From Aurantiochytrium sp. KH105 (Eukaryota; Sar; Bigyra; Thraustochytrida; Thraustochytriidae): 64,000 nt of DNA. The notes beneath the pieces are model-generated. The model was not told the origin of the DNA and did no database searches. It was given only the letters and a program-made list of their open reading frames with translations. Positions 1 through 10,087 of this stretch are shown here, piece by piece (position 1 is the stretch's first letter; each line of letters starts with the position of its first letter). The stretch covers positions 1-64,000 of the forward strand of contig BGKB01000183.1 of assembly GCA_003116975.1 (NCBI GenBank). The letters run 5' to 3'. The translations under genes and the position numbers were made by a program.

Positions 1-371
1 GGCCCTATTCGCTCGTCATGCCCAAGCCCGGCGGTGCTGTATTTGAGGACCATTATTTGTCGTCTCTCCCTCCCTTTCCCCCTCCCTCATCCGCCCGCGT
101 GGGTCGGCTCGTCTTGGTCAAAGAAGTGCGTCGTTGCCATGGTCCGCCGCGCAAATCGACCGACGGGGGCTTCCTGACCCCCTCAAAAAGTCGCCTGAAT
201 CGGGAACAAACAATCTGGAACAAGGGAACTTGGGACGTCTCATAGTGCAGTGCGAAAAGAGGGAGCCGCCTGCCCATCAGAACTCGCACGCCAAGGTCGC
301 TCGTACGCGCAAGAGACGCTCGCGCAGACGCCGAACACACGAGGACGCACGCCGAGGACGAGTCAGGCGCT
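1..371. other. Left-edge leader without a recognised gene
   Basis: This stretch precedes the TPR-array gene. It is GC-rich with a pyrimidine tract near 60-95 and no convincing protein. It probably holds the 5' leader and promoter of the gene starting at 372, but no TATA box or other specific site could be supported. Confidence 0.4.
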
Positions 372-3300
372 ATGGGGGAGCGCGGCTCTTTGCGCGTCAG
401 CGTGCGCCGCATGGCTCAAACAGCGAGCGAAAAGGTCGCCGAAGCGCTGGGGAAAAAGAGGGAAGAGACCAAGCCCCTGTACGGAGACGATGACCTCAGC
501 GATGAGGACGTGTGCTTCCGCGGTCTTAGTCTGGCCGCTCTGCAAGGAATCCATAAGGGCCTCATGGACGGCAAGCTAGCCAGAGGCGTACACCTCTATG
601 AGCTCACTACCGACGGCTTCGCTACAGACCGCGAAACGCGTGACGCGACGCGCATTCCCAAAGGCAAGAGCGTCCACCTTGTGGAGCAGCTTGATTACGA
701 TATCCGTCAAAACGACGACGGCCTCATTGGCAACGTAGAGGCTACTTTTGTTCAGGGCTACCTCACCATCACGCGGAGCAACGCGTGCTTTAAACCTCGC
801 GAAGAATGGACCATGGAAGACGTGGCCGAGTACTTTGTTGTACCCAAGACCATTTTGAGGAATTGTCTTTTTCTCGACACTTTGGGGCTCTCCAGAATTG
901 GTACACCTTTTCAAGGTACCCATGTCTGTATCTCACGCCAAGCCAAGTTCGACGAGCTTATGGCCGCTCTTTCGGCTCACTTTCAAGGGTGCGATCCACA
1001 GCGTGAATTCATTTGGCTCGACATCTTCTGCGCCAAACAGCCGAGGCTTGTTGGCGCACAGCAAAGAATCAACCCGAGTATTGCACGCAGGCACGAAGAG
1101 CTCATTACAGGCCGCCTACATCAAGCCATTGCACGCTTTTCGAACCATCTCGTTTTCATGGAAACATGGGACACGTGCACACCGCTTTCCCGCATGTGGT
1201 GCGTCTGGGAAATGTATGGCGCCATCAAGAGCTCTAACAACTTGCAACCCTTGTTTGCCCCGGGCCAGGACGAGCGTTTCGTCGAGATTCTTTGCAGCGC
1301 AAAAGGGCTATCGTCGATTCACAAGACGCTTGCCAACCTCGACCTGGCCGCCGCGCAATCCCAATCAGCAAAGGGGCGCGACATGATCGTTGCTGCTGTG
1401 CATGCGCTTGATGGCGGTTTTGCATCCATGAATACCGCGCTCGCTCGTGTCATACGCGTCTGGCTTGCTGACTTCGCCAAGGACATTATTCAGCGTCTGC
1501 GTGACGTTCAAGGAGACTCTCTTGGGGTCGCCAACGTCATGCATAATGCGGCTTGGATGCTTCGCGATCAATCCATGTTTGAAGAAGCCCTACCCCTTTT
1601 TCGCAGTGTTCTCGATATTTGCACCAAAAGACTCCACGCCAAGCACGCCAATACTGTGGTTGCTCTGCACAGCGTGGCAAGCACGCTTCGAGACACAGAT
1701 GACGTGACAGGTGCCCTTGCCATGTACAAGCAAGCCCTTGATATTCGGCGCGAGACTCTTGGGCCCGACCACAAGCAGACTGCAGCAACTATGACAACTA
1801 TGGCACGTGTCATGCACAGCGACGGGGACCTTGATGCCGCTGTCGACTTGTACAAAGAAGTGCTTGTCATTCGAAGAAAAACGCTGCGTGCAAATCACAC
1901 GGACACCTTGGCAGTTATGCACGCTTTGGCGAGCGTTTTGCTGGAAAAGGGAGACTGCGAGGCGGCTCTTGCACTGAGCAACGAGGTCCTTTCAGCACGG
2001 CGGCAGCGACCTGGACACGCGGACCCACTCACGCTCGCCGTCATGCAGATCTCGGCTGATGCTCTGCAGGAGCTTGCAAGGTATGACGAGGCTCTTGCTC
2101 TTTTCCACGAAATGCTTCGCGTTTGCAACGATCCCCACGGACCGTTGCATACATCTACCCTTTCTGCAATGCACAATGTCGCTACTGCGCTTCAAAGCAA
2201 GGGTGATTTCGATGGTGCTTTAGCTTCATTTCACGAGATCTTGGACCTCGAACGCGAAGCCCATGGCTCTAACAGTCCTCTCACGGCCTCGACGATGAAC
2301 AGCATTGCAGATGTTCTGCACACCAAGGGCGAGCTCGCCGCTGCTCTTTCCGCTTTTGAAGCATCATTGGCAATCACGCGTGGCCAGCTCGCAAACGACC
2401 AGCCCTCAACAGTGGAAGCTATGCAAGGAATGGCGCGTGTGCTGCGAGACCAGGGCGAATATGACAAAGCTCTCGCGCTCATGGAGAGCATCTTTTCGGT
2501 TTGTGTTGCGCAGCTCGGCGAAGACCATCCCCACACACTTGCGACAATGCACAACAAGGCACGTATTCTCCTCGAAAAGGGCGATTTTGTTGCGGCAATG
2601 ACCTCATTTGAGCAGGTCCTCAAAAGGAGACGCAGCACGCTCGGCCCCTCGCATCCCGCCACATTGACCACCATGAACAACATGGCCAGTCTGTTGCTGC
2701 GCAAAAGAGACTTTGCCGCTGCCCTTGCAAGCTACCAAGAGGTCTTGAATGTAACGCGGGAACAAGCTGGCCCCGCCCATCCATCCACCCTGGCCACAAT
2801 GGCCTGTGTTGCCAAAGCGCTGCAAGCAAAAGGGGATCACGACAAAGCCCTAAGTATGCTCGAGTCCGTTTTGGAAAAGCAAAGAACGCAGCTCGGCTCT
2901 ACTCATCCTTCTACGATAGCAACCATGCACAACAAGGCGCTTGTTCTTCAGGCACAGAGCCACTTTGATGAAGCGTTGGGCCTCTTGCAAAAGGTTCTCG
3001 ACATCCATCGCGATCTACACGGGGAACACCATCCATCCACAATCACAACCATGCACAACATGGCTCTCGTTTTGCAAGACAAGGGTGATTTTGACGCAGC
3101 GCTCCATTTGCTCCGCACCGTCTTGGAAATCGAAGTCGGGCAGCGGGGCTCCGTTGACCCCATCGTGATCTCTACGAGGGCGCGCATGGCGCTCATGCTG
3201 CGGAACAAGGGCGATTACGATGCGTCTCTCGAGGCCTTCGACGAAGTTTTGCGTGTGCGTCGAGAACATCTGGGAGAAAAGCATCCTGCCACGCTCACGG

Positions 3301-3944
3301 CATTGCACGAGATGGCAAGCGTTTTACGAAGCAAGGGCGACTACGAAGCGTCATCAGAGGCCTTCTCGCGGGTCCTCAAAGACCGTCGCGAGCAGCTCGG
3401 CGCTTTCCATCCCGCAACTGTGGCCTCCATGCATAATCAAGCAAGCGTCTTGCGCGCCCAAGGCAAGTATGCAGCTGCTCTCCAAATCTTTCAAGAGGTC
3501 CTCCGCATCAACCGGGATTGTCTTGGTGATGCACATGATTATGTCGCCGTCGATTTATACCGCATGGCATTTGTGCTTGTTGACCTCGAGCATTTCAAAG
3601 AGGCCCTCGAGGCATCAAAAGAGTCTCTGGCAATCTTTGCGCAAGCCGACAGCCTCTCCTCGGCTCGCCACTTGCGTCTGGCAGCTGCTCATCTTGCCCA
3701 CGGTCGGTCTCTTCTCGGTCTTGGTCGTCAGGAAGAAGCGATTGCAGCTCTCGAGCTCTCCGTCTCTGAGCGTGAGAGACACCTCGGCGCGGAGCATCCG
3801 ACCGTCGCTGACGCCTTGTACCATTTAGCAGGCGCCACGCAAGACATTGCCATCGCCCGACGCGCTCTCGAGATTCGTACAAGATGTCTCGAGAAGGCCC
3901 ACCCACTCACGATCAAGTCACAGACCCAGGTAGATGGCCTTTGA
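372..3944 (+). CDS. TPR-array protein with N-terminal TIR-like/WLDIF domain
   Basis: This 1190-residue intronless protein is probably a scaffold or signalling receptor. From about residue 385 to the end it carries some 17-19 tandem 42-residue TPR units of the kinesin-light-chain/nephrocystin-3 kind, each near the pattern LATMHNxAxxLxxxGDFxxAL followed by LGxxHPxT. Residues about 130-310 hold a separate globular domain with FIWLDIF, LVFMETWD and LSRMWCVWEMYGA motifs. That pattern is often found ahead of TPR arrays in algal and protist proteins and recalls TIR-like domains. There is no NB-ARC ATPase and no kinesin-light-chain coiled coil, so a motor light chain is unlikely. The start at 372 is the first in-frame ATG; a second ATG at 411 is possible. 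An AATAAA lies directly after the stop (3945-3950). TPR identity is firm and function is unknown. Confidence 0.88.
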   Translation: MGERGSLRVSVRRMAQTASEKVAEALGKKREETKPLYGDDDLSDEDVCFRGLSLAALQGIHKGLMDGKLARGVHLYELTTDGFATDRETRDATRIPKGKSVHLVEQLDYDIRQNDDGLIGNVEATFVQGYLTITRSNACFKPREEWTMEDVAEYFVVPKTILRNCLFLDTLGLSRIGTPFQGTHVCISRQAKFDELMAALSAHFQGCDPQREFIWLDIFCAKQPRLVGAQQRINPSIARRHEELITGRLHQAIARFSNHLVFMETWDTCTPLSRMWCVWEMYGAIKSSNNLQPLFAPGQDERFVEILCSAKGLSSIHKTLANLDLAAAQSQSAKGRDMIVAAVHALDGGFASMNTALARVIRVWLADFAKDIIQRLRDVQGDSLGVANVMHNAAWMLRDQSMFEEALPLFRSVLDICTKRLHAKHANTVVALHSVASTLRDTDDVTGALAMYKQALDIRRETLGPDHKQTAATMTTMARVMHSDGDLDAAVDLYKEVLVIRRKTLRANHTDTLAVMHALASVLLEKGDCEAALALSNEVLSARRQRPGHADPLTLAVMQISADALQELARYDEALALFHEMLRVCNDPHGPLHTSTLSAMHNVATALQSKGDFDGALASFHEILDLEREAHGSNSPLTASTMNSIADVLHTKGELAAALSAFEASLAITRGQLANDQPSTVEAMQGMARVLRDQGEYDKALALMESIFSVCVAQLGEDHPHTLATMHNKARILLEKGDFVAAMTSFEQVLKRRRSTLGPSHPATLTTMNNMASLLLRKRDFAAALASYQEVLNVTREQAGPAHPSTLATMACVAKALQAKGDHDKALSMLESVLEKQRTQLGSTHPSTIATMHNKALVLQAQSHFDEALGLLQKVLDIHRDLHGEHHPSTITTMHNMALVLQDKGDFDAALHLLRTVLEIEVGQRGSVDPIVISTRARMALMLRNKGDYDASLEAFDEVLRVRREHLGEKHPATLTALHEMASVLRSKGDYEASSEAFSRVLKDRREQLGAFHPATVASMHNQASVLRAQGKYAAALQIFQEVLRINRDCLGDAHDYVAVDLYRMAFVLVDLEHFKEALEASKESLAIFAQADSLSSARHLRLAAAHLAHGRSLLGLGRQEEAIAALELSVSERERHLGAEHPTVADALYHLAGATQDIAIARRALEIRTRCLEKAHPLTIKSQTQVDGL

Positions 3945-4083
3945 AATAAAATGCTAAGCAGCTCAAAAAGAAATATCAAGTCCACATTGCGAGTCCAAGA
4001 TTTGTTTCAAAACGTGAAATACTGAGTCACGAGCTCATTGTCAATTTAACAATGTATGAAAATGTGTGTCAGTTGCCATTATT

Positions 4084-6963
4084 CTAAGCTGTGTTCAGGG
4101 GCGAGAGCCAATCGCGCCACGAATCGTTCGCAGTGTGCTCGTCAACAATCGTCCGAAAGGCAGCGAAAAACCCGGGAGGTGGTGGACAATTGCCGTAGGC
4201 AGCGCGCTCCTTGGCGTCAATGTCATACTCATCGTCCTCCTCGTCCTCCTCCTCCTCGTCGTCGTCGTCGTTGGCGTCCTGGTCGCCATTGCTGTTTTGC
4301 CCATGTTCATCACTCTCATCATCAGTGTCAGCATCATCTTCTTGCAAAGCGGCGGCATACAATCGACTCGTGGTGGCATCAGTATGGGTCCCGGCCGGCT
4401 CATACGGAGGACCGTGGCACGCCTTGCACGCGAGAATAATCATGTGTTCGAGCGGAGAAAAGTACTTGTTGTGCAAGTTGTGTCCCGCGCAAAAGGGGCG
4501 CTGAAACATACTGCCCAAATCTTTGAGTGTGAAACCATTGCGCGTGGCGATCTGTAACGCAAGGGTGGCAATTTGGTTCGTGGCGATGCAGCTTTCCGGA
4601 AGCCCGAGGTCCTGAAGCGCACGAACGTCCTTGTCGAGATCGATCGAGGCAATCACGGCCTTGGTCTTCTCGTCAAAGGGGGTCTGGGCCTGGGCCCAAT
4701 ATTGCCAGTCAAAGTAGGCCTCGGCAAGAAAATGCCAGTCTGGCAAGGAAAGCGCATGGTCGATGGGAATGAGATGCACGTCATCGCGCCCCCCCTTGGT
4801 AGAGCACAAAATGTTTCCCCCGTGGCGGTCCGTGTTGAAGATGCGCAAGTCGAGAATTCCAATCTTGTGCACCTGTTGCGCACTCGCCTTGTGCACCAAG
4901 TCGAATCGATCCTCCGCGCTGCCGTCATTCTCCATGAATCGTTGCAGCGATCCACGCTTTGTACGATAGTTTTTGCCAAGCTTGGCGACAATCTTGTCCG
5001 CAGTCACGTTCTCGTCATCCTCGTCGTCCAGGTCAACGACCTCGTCCTCCCCATTGCTTTCGTCTTCCTCTGGAGTGCTGCTGGACCTCGGGAGTTTACT
5101 CATGACCAGAGCCGTTTCCGGGACCGAGCTGAAGCGACCAAGGTTGGAGTCCAAGAGGTAGGCGGCGCGTTCGCGCTTCGAGCCTCCGCCCACCACCAGA
5201 CCGGGCCGATCGGGGTTGGCGGCGCCAAAGGCAGCGGCGACCTTGTCAGCGCCTGTCTCTTCGTCTTCCGGTTTGAAGACAGCGACGCGGGATGCATTTC
5301 CCGAGCGTCGCAGCGTACGTAGAGACCCACTTCGCGAAACGCCTCGGCGCAGCATGGGACGCTTCGAGAGGCTAGCATTTGACGGCGGCGAGGTCGTGGT
5401 TCCGGGTTCGCCTTCTGCATCGGCAAAGATTTCGGAGAGTACCTTGCGGCCCGTCTCTACCGCCGGAGGTCTCCATTTCTGCTGCCCGAGGGTATCGGCG
5501 CTTCCGCTCCGACGAGCAGCAATGGCCTCTGCAGAAAAGTCAAGTCGCCCTCCCAGATTTCCCTGGCTGCTCGTGCTCGCCGAGCTTCCCGTGCTTGCCC
5601 ACGTAGACGCTTCACTTCCGTCTTCCTTGGCGAATCGCACGTGTGGGATCCCGCTCGACCGCACGCGGCGCGTTGGCGCTTCAGGCTCGGACTTGCGACC
5701 GGCGCAGCCACTGAGAAGCCGCTTGCCGAGATCTTCTCGCTTCGCCTTGGATACTGCGGCCGCGGCCTTTTGCGATTCGAGAGACGAGGTCCAGGAGCGC
5801 GCGCGATGGCGTCCGGGACCAGCGTTTGACGCCTCGTCTTCCTCGTGGGTCTCCTCGTGCACGCGAGGGACGTGCGAGGCGCCATAGGCAGCTTGCCGTC
5901 GAAGAGAGTACCCGCGATCGTGCGCGCCCTCGTGAGCGGCTTGAGCCTGGCGCCGCAGCTGGTAAACGCCCCCGGTACTGTGAACGTCCATGGGTGCGAG
6001 CGCAGAGGGCGATTCTGAGAGCGCCTCAAAGGCCTCCGAGAGCATGAGCATGGAGGGCGTCGCCGTGAGACGACGGTTGCCGGGTCCGCGTGGATCGGAC
6101 GAGGATGTGACGGAAGAGGCGGACTCTGGCTCCGACAGCCCGCCGCTCACGGGGGACCCCATGAGTTCCCGAAAGAGAAAGCGGCCTTTGTCCGCGGTCA
6201 TTAGATCTGTGTACACGCTTCCGCGTCGTTTCTTCGTGGTCGATGCGGAAGCCGAGGCGCCCGTTCGCTTGGGCGCCTCCTCGGCATGTCCAGCAGCTGC
6301 GCCGTCTTCGTTGGCTGTTGCGCCGACGCTTTCGTCCGTGGTACTGCCGGTCTCTTCGCTCGAGAGCGAAGTCGTGGCGACCGCCGCAGGACCGTAGCCC
6401 ACATCGAGAGCCGTGTCAGTGGCGGACGGTTTGGCCGTCCACGCTGCGCGACGCATGGCCGGACTTTGGGCCGCGCCAGCAGCGGAAGAGAGCACCTCCT
6501 CTGTTTCTGGGGTCGGTTGCAATAGGGTCCCTGCGGAGGACCGCAGTTTCGCCTTGACTTTTCTTGACATTGCCGAAGACGGCGAGAGCGAGGCGGGCGA
6601 TTTTGCGCCAGCCTTTTTCAGCTTGGTCATGGACGAGGAGATGCGCAGGGCGGGATCGCTCGATTTAGCCGCGGCCGCAATGGCGGCCTTTGACGAGGCT
6701 GCAGCAGCGTCTTGGACTGCGGACATCGTCGCGGCGAGTGCGCTGTCGGATCCTGCACGCGTGAGCTTGACGGCTCCTTGCTCGGCCTTGTTTTGCTTTT
6801 TTTCCTTCAGCGCGCTGGCGGCAATCTTGGCAATGGCGAGCAAGTCGTTTTCGAGGCCATTTTGAGCAATTGCGTTTTGCTCGTCGCGCGAGGCGATTTT
6901 CTGGCTCACCTCGACGCCGTCTTCGCCCATGTCGGGCGTCGTTGACGTCGTGGGCGTCGCCAT
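4084..6963 (-). CDS. PI4-kinase gamma-like lipid kinase with long disordered N-terminus
   Basis: This 959-residue protein has a C-terminal phosphatidylinositol 4-kinase gamma type catalytic domain (about residues 545-860). That plant-like family is expected to act on phosphoinositides or, in some members, on proteins. Visible motifs are VAVFKPEDEE with the likely ATP-anchoring Lys (about 560), ERAAYLLD, the catalytic loop RIFNTDRHGGNIL (about 705-717) and the metal-binding IPIDHALSLP (about 733). The first 540 residues are Ser/Arg/Ala-rich and look disordered, with many potential phosphosites. A second acidic insert lies inside the N lobe, and the C-terminal tail has an Asp/Glu run followed by a short conserved-looking end. 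It converges on the TPR gene with only 139 bp between stops. The start is the first ATG and matches the open frame. Kinase identity is firm, exact substrate unknown. Confidence 0.85.
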   Translation of the reverse strand: MATPTTSTTPDMGEDGVEVSQKIASRDEQNAIAQNGLENDLLAIAKIAASALKEKKQNKAEQGAVKLTRAGSDSALAATMSAVQDAAAASSKAAIAAAAKSSDPALRISSSMTKLKKAGAKSPASLSPSSAMSRKVKAKLRSSAGTLLQPTPETEEVLSSAAGAAQSPAMRRAAWTAKPSATDTALDVGYGPAAVATTSLSSEETGSTTDESVGATANEDGAAAGHAEEAPKRTGASASASTTKKRRGSVYTDLMTADKGRFLFRELMGSPVSGGLSEPESASSVTSSSDPRGPGNRRLTATPSMLMLSEAFEALSESPSALAPMDVHSTGGVYQLRRQAQAAHEGAHDRGYSLRRQAAYGASHVPRVHEETHEEDEASNAGPGRHRARSWTSSLESQKAAAAVSKAKREDLGKRLLSGCAGRKSEPEAPTRRVRSSGIPHVRFAKEDGSEASTWASTGSSASTSSQGNLGGRLDFSAEAIAARRSGSADTLGQQKWRPPAVETGRKVLSEIFADAEGEPGTTTSPPSNASLSKRPMLRRGVSRSGSLRTLRRSGNASRVAVFKPEDEETGADKVAAAFGAANPDRPGLVVGGGSKRERAAYLLDSNLGRFSSVPETALVMSKLPRSSSTPEEDESNGEDEVVDLDDEDDENVTADKIVAKLGKNYRTKRGSLQRFMENDGSAEDRFDLVHKASAQQVHKIGILDLRIFNTDRHGGNILCSTKGGRDDVHLIPIDHALSLPDWHFLAEAYFDWQYWAQAQTPFDEKTKAVIASIDLDKDVRALQDLGLPESCIATNQIATLALQIATRNGFTLKDLGSMFQRPFCAGHNLHNKYFSPLEHMIILACKACHGPPYEPAGTHTDATTSRLYAAALQEDDADTDDESDEHGQNSNGDQDANDDDDEEEEDEEDDEYDIDAKERAAYGNCPPPPGFFAAFRTIVDEHTANDSWRDWLSPLNTA

Positions 6964-7503
6964 ACTTTGAGAACTTTTGCTCAGAGGAGAGCGCGTGATA
7001 TATGAAGGAGAACTTGCCGAGTGCTCCTGCTTGTCGCGTCCCCTTTTCTTACGAGGTCAATCAGTCAATCAATCAATCAATCAATCAATCAATCTGAGGT
7101 CGTTCGCTCGCTCGTTGACCCCGTCAGACAGGGCCGCAGGCCGCCAGGCGGCCGCGGCCGGCACCTGGGCCCTCTCCTCGCGGCCAGTCTACGCCCGTCC
7201 TTCCTTCCTTTCTCCCGTCCTTTACTGCGCTCCTAGCTCCTCGCGCTCGCGTCCACGTCCCCAACAAACTTGAACACACACTCGCGCGCTCGCTCGCTCT
7301 CACACACACACGCCTTCCTTCCTCTGCTGGCTAATCTGATCTGCCTATCGCGAACGAATCACTCGCTCCGGCCTCGCTCTCGCTCCGGCTCCTCGCCGCG
7401 GCGCTCCGCCCGCTCCGCTGCTGCTGCTGCTGCTGCTGCTTCGGGCGCGAGCGAGCGAGCTGCTGCTGTAGCGGCCTCGCGGTCGATCGATCGATCGATC
7501 GCC

Positions 7504-7596
7504 GCTCTGCTCTGCTACTTTGCTCTGCTCTGCTCTGCTTTGCTTTGCTTTGCTTTGCTCTGCTCTGCTCTTGCTCTGCTCTGCTCTGCTCTGCTC
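7504..7596 (-). repeat. Pentanucleotide array, GAGCA/AAGCA in PI4K sense
   Basis: The plus strand reads as repeats of TGCTC and TGCTT with 5-bp period, so the strand sense to the PI4K-like gene reads GAGCA and AAGCA. It lies 540-630 bp upstream of that start. Same repeat type and orientation as the array before ATG18/WIPI. Confidence 0.85.
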
Positions 7597-7637
7597 CCCT
7601 CTCTGATTTGCTCTGCCAGCGGCGCCCCGCTTTCTTT

Positions 7638-7690
7638 CCACTTGCGCGCCGGAATAGCCCACTTGCCGGCGCCGATTCCGCACTTGCGCC
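7638..7690 (-). promoter_or_regulatory. GCGCAAGTG / GGCTATTCCG element cluster
   Basis: Read on the minus strand, this cluster contains GGCGCAAGTGCGGAAT, then GCAAGTGGGCTATTCCGG, then GGCGCGCAAGTGG. Closely similar strings occur at 12011-12040 and 49437-49477, also in head-to-head spacers. The three-way sharing is seen directly; promoter function is inference. Confidence 0.5.
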
Positions 7691-8668
7691 GCCCTCGCAC
7701 CGGCTATACCCGCCTGTGCCCCGCAGCCTTGAGCCTCGGGCTTCGCCGCCCCGACACTAATCTTGAGGTGGCGCCCTGCGCCGATCGATCGATGCGCTTG
7801 CGCCTTCGCCGCGACCTCCGACGGCCGACCGCCGGCTTCTGCGGCCCGCTCTCCAGGACGGCACGGAGGCGCGGCGGCGCCTGCTCCCGAGACGCCGTGC
7901 TCCCCGGCGGCTGGCGTGAGCCCGTAGGACCTCACGAAAACCCAGCGAAGAAAACAATCGCAAGAAGGGAAGAAAACCCAGCGGCGCAAAGGCAATGAAT
8001 CGCAAGAGTTTCTTCCTTCCGCGTGCTCTCCTCCTCTCTTTCGGAGTCTGCCGTGCGATCGACAGCGACAGCGACACGACACGACAGCGACAGCGAGCGA
8101 ACACAAGTCTGCTGCAGCTGCAGACGAGACCGACCAAGCCGGGCCGACCTCTGGCGTTTGCAGTTCTGTCTCCGAGGCCGCCCCTCGAGGTGGTGAGTGA
8201 TGAGCGACCTGCTGCTGCTAACTCTGCCCGGGTCGGGTCAGGCGTTGCGCCACTGCCTCAAGAAGGCACCCGCGAGTTGAGCCTCGAGCGATCGCGATGC
8301 TGCTATACCACTTCTACTACTACTACGAGGCGGCGGCGGCGCTGGGACTCGCAGTCGAGATTCCGCCGCCGCGACCAACGAGACGGTACAACTCGTCTTC
8401 TGCCGCAGCCGCAGACGCAGCAATGGCCGGCGGTATACACTGCTGGCGACGCTGATATCGAGAGGACAATTCGCCGCAGCGAAACAGACGCGTGCTGCAC
8501 ACGTGACGCTCGCACGCCGGTTCGTCCAACGCGAAATCCCAAGTCAACGCGCAGCTCCGAGGCAGTCTTTATTACTTTTTTTTTCACTCACCAAGAGCAG
8601 AGCAAGCTGGAGCTGGCTGGCAGCAGCATGTAGTTTGTCACACAGTCACGCTCAGTCGAAACTCGACT

Positions 8669-8762
8669 CAAGGCAGGCCAAGTCAAGCCAAGCTAGGCCA
8701 AACCAAGCCAATTGACGCCAAGCCAGACGTGAAAACCAAGCCAAGCCAAACCAAGCCAAGTC
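8669..8762 (+). repeat. Pentanucleotide array, AAGCC type
   Basis: Imperfect 5-bp repeats of AAGCC, AAACC and AAGTC lie about 200-300 bp before the POLE3 start, with the purine-rich strand being the POLE3 sense strand. It belongs to the set of 5-bp-period leader arrays in this window. Confidence 0.8.
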
Positions 8763-8830
8763 ACCAGAAAAGCGGACTCTGGACGCGGAAAGAGCTGAGC
8801 ACAACGGATTAGGATCAACGTAGAATGGTT

Positions 8831-8925
8831 CCGGAATTCCGGACACAAACCGCGCACCGGATTTCCGGGCCGGCAAACAGACCCCGAATTTCCGGGCCTA
8901 TGACCTCTCTGCGGATTTCCGGGCC
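8831..8925 (+). promoter_or_regulatory. Four-copy 27-bp array with TTTCCGGG core
   Basis: Cores at about 8836 (ATTCCGGA variant), 8862, 8889 and 8916 are spaced 26, 27 and 27 bp. The last three share GGATTTCCGGGCC or a one-base variant. The array ends about 40 bp before the POLE3 ATG. Regular spacing next to a replication gene suggests a cluster of transcription-factor sites; which factor is unknown. A single GGAAA-type reverse copy appears at 63936-63943, before the minus-strand gene starting at 63801. Confidence 0.6.
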
Positions 8926-8963
8926 AGCGCGCGACAAATGACCAACGACGAGCTAACCTAACC

Positions 8964-9694
8964 ATGGGCAGCGGCGACGTGGGCAAGCGTGCGCGGGCGC
9001 AGGGCGCTCCTGGCCCGACGGCGGCGACGGCGGCGTCATTGCCAACGGCAGCAACTGCTGCTGGCCTTAGCGCCACTCCTGCTGCGAACTCGACCGGCAT
9101 TGAAAAGGAGTTCGAGCTTCCTCAGGCCAGCGTCGGCCGCATTCTCAAACGCAAGCTGCCCGACGGTGTCACCGTGTCCAAAGAGGCCAAACTGGCCTTT
9201 GCCAAGGCCGGTGGGATCTTTATCCTCTACCTCACTCACGCGTACGTTGTTTGCAACGCAGCATCTAAAGCGCGGCCAAACGAACACGCGCATTCAACTA
9301 ACTATGGACTTTGTGAACACTCGACGCAGATCCAACACCTTTTGCCGCAACGACCGCCGTCAGACCGTGTCTGCGCGTGATGTCTTTGACGGTCTGCGCT
9401 GCATTCAGTTCGAAGACTTTATCGAGCCTCTTGAAAAGTCCCTTCAAGGTACGTATTTCATTTCGTTCAACAGCGCGTTCTTCATCTCCACCACACTCGC
9501 ACACATTCACTGACAAAGAAAAATTCATATTTACTCAATCCAAAGACATGCGCAACGAGGTCGTTGCAAGGAAAAAGGCAAAGCAAACAACTGATAATGA
9601 AAGCACCGACAAGGCACCTTCTTCCGCGCTTCCTCCGTCCCAGGCCAACAACGAGGATGACGATGAGGCGAACGAAGGTGATGCCAATGCATAA
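8964..9694 (+). CDS. POLE3: DNA polymerase epsilon subunit 3 / histone-fold protein
   Basis: This is the POLE3 (Dpb4, CHRAC17) family, a histone-fold subunit of the leading-strand polymerase and of chromatin remodellers that pairs with a POLE4-like partner. It needs three exons: 8964-9241, 9330-9448 and 9546-9694, giving 181 residues. Both introns (88 and 97 nt) start GTACGT and end AG; the first has a CTAAC branch-like site. Joined exons give the histone fold from ELPQASVGRILKRKLPDGV through VSKEAKLAFAKAGG, LYLTHASNTFCRNDRRQTVS and FEDFIEPLEKSL, matching POLE3 order and spacing. The tail is Lys-rich then acidic, as in other POLE3 proteins. The ATG sits in an ACCATGG context. It is the only gene here in which introns could be shown. 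Confidence is high for the fold and good for the exon joins. Confidence 0.87.
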
Positions 9695-10087
9695 AACGAA
9701 GACGAAAGCTCCACCTCGATTCACACATCAGCTACGTAACACATGAGATGAGCTCAATGTCTATCCGCTCAAACAATGTACATGCTAATATCGAGCTCTA
9801 ACACACACACCCCCCCCTCCCCTTCCCTCAAAAAGCCCAGGAACGACATATGTGATGATGAGCCCCACAAACGCATCCAAAGTCATCTAGGGTAGCTTGA
9901 AACAACGCCTACGCTGAAGAAAAAGAAAAAGAAAAAAGAACGGTCATCTTTCCCTCCCTTCGGAAGCACGCCTCGTCCGTGAAAAAAAGACCGTCATTGG
10001 TTGTCGCAAGCTTTTCCTCTTGTTTGCAATGTCGACACTTTTCTTCGCTTCGCCCTTGAGCACGATTTGCCCTCGCAATTGGCCACG
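9695..10087. other. Convergent spacer, POLE3 / MATE
   Basis: Tail-to-tail spacer of 393 bp. It is AT-richer than the flanking exons and contains a C-run at 9808-9823 and an A-rich tract near 9918-9937. It likely holds both 3' UTRs. No gene seen. Confidence 0.5.

Larger units (their letters stand above)
6964..8963. promoter_or_regulatory. Head-to-head promoter region, PI4K-like / POLE3
   Basis: These 2.0 kb separate two divergent starts. They hold an AATC array (7059-7092), a GATC array (7483-7502), a TGCTC/TGCTT pentanucleotide array (7504-7596), copies of a GCGCAAGTG element (7638-7690), an AAGCC pentanucleotide array (8669-8762) and a 27-bp array with TTTCCGGG cores (8831-8925). Open frames here (for example 7995-8633) are low-complexity and resemble no family, so I call no gene. 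Confidence 0.6.

Noticed and set aside
7995-8633. Open frame with an apparent signal peptide
   Set aside because: Arg/Ser-rich low-complexity product in a repeat-rich promoter region, with no family match.
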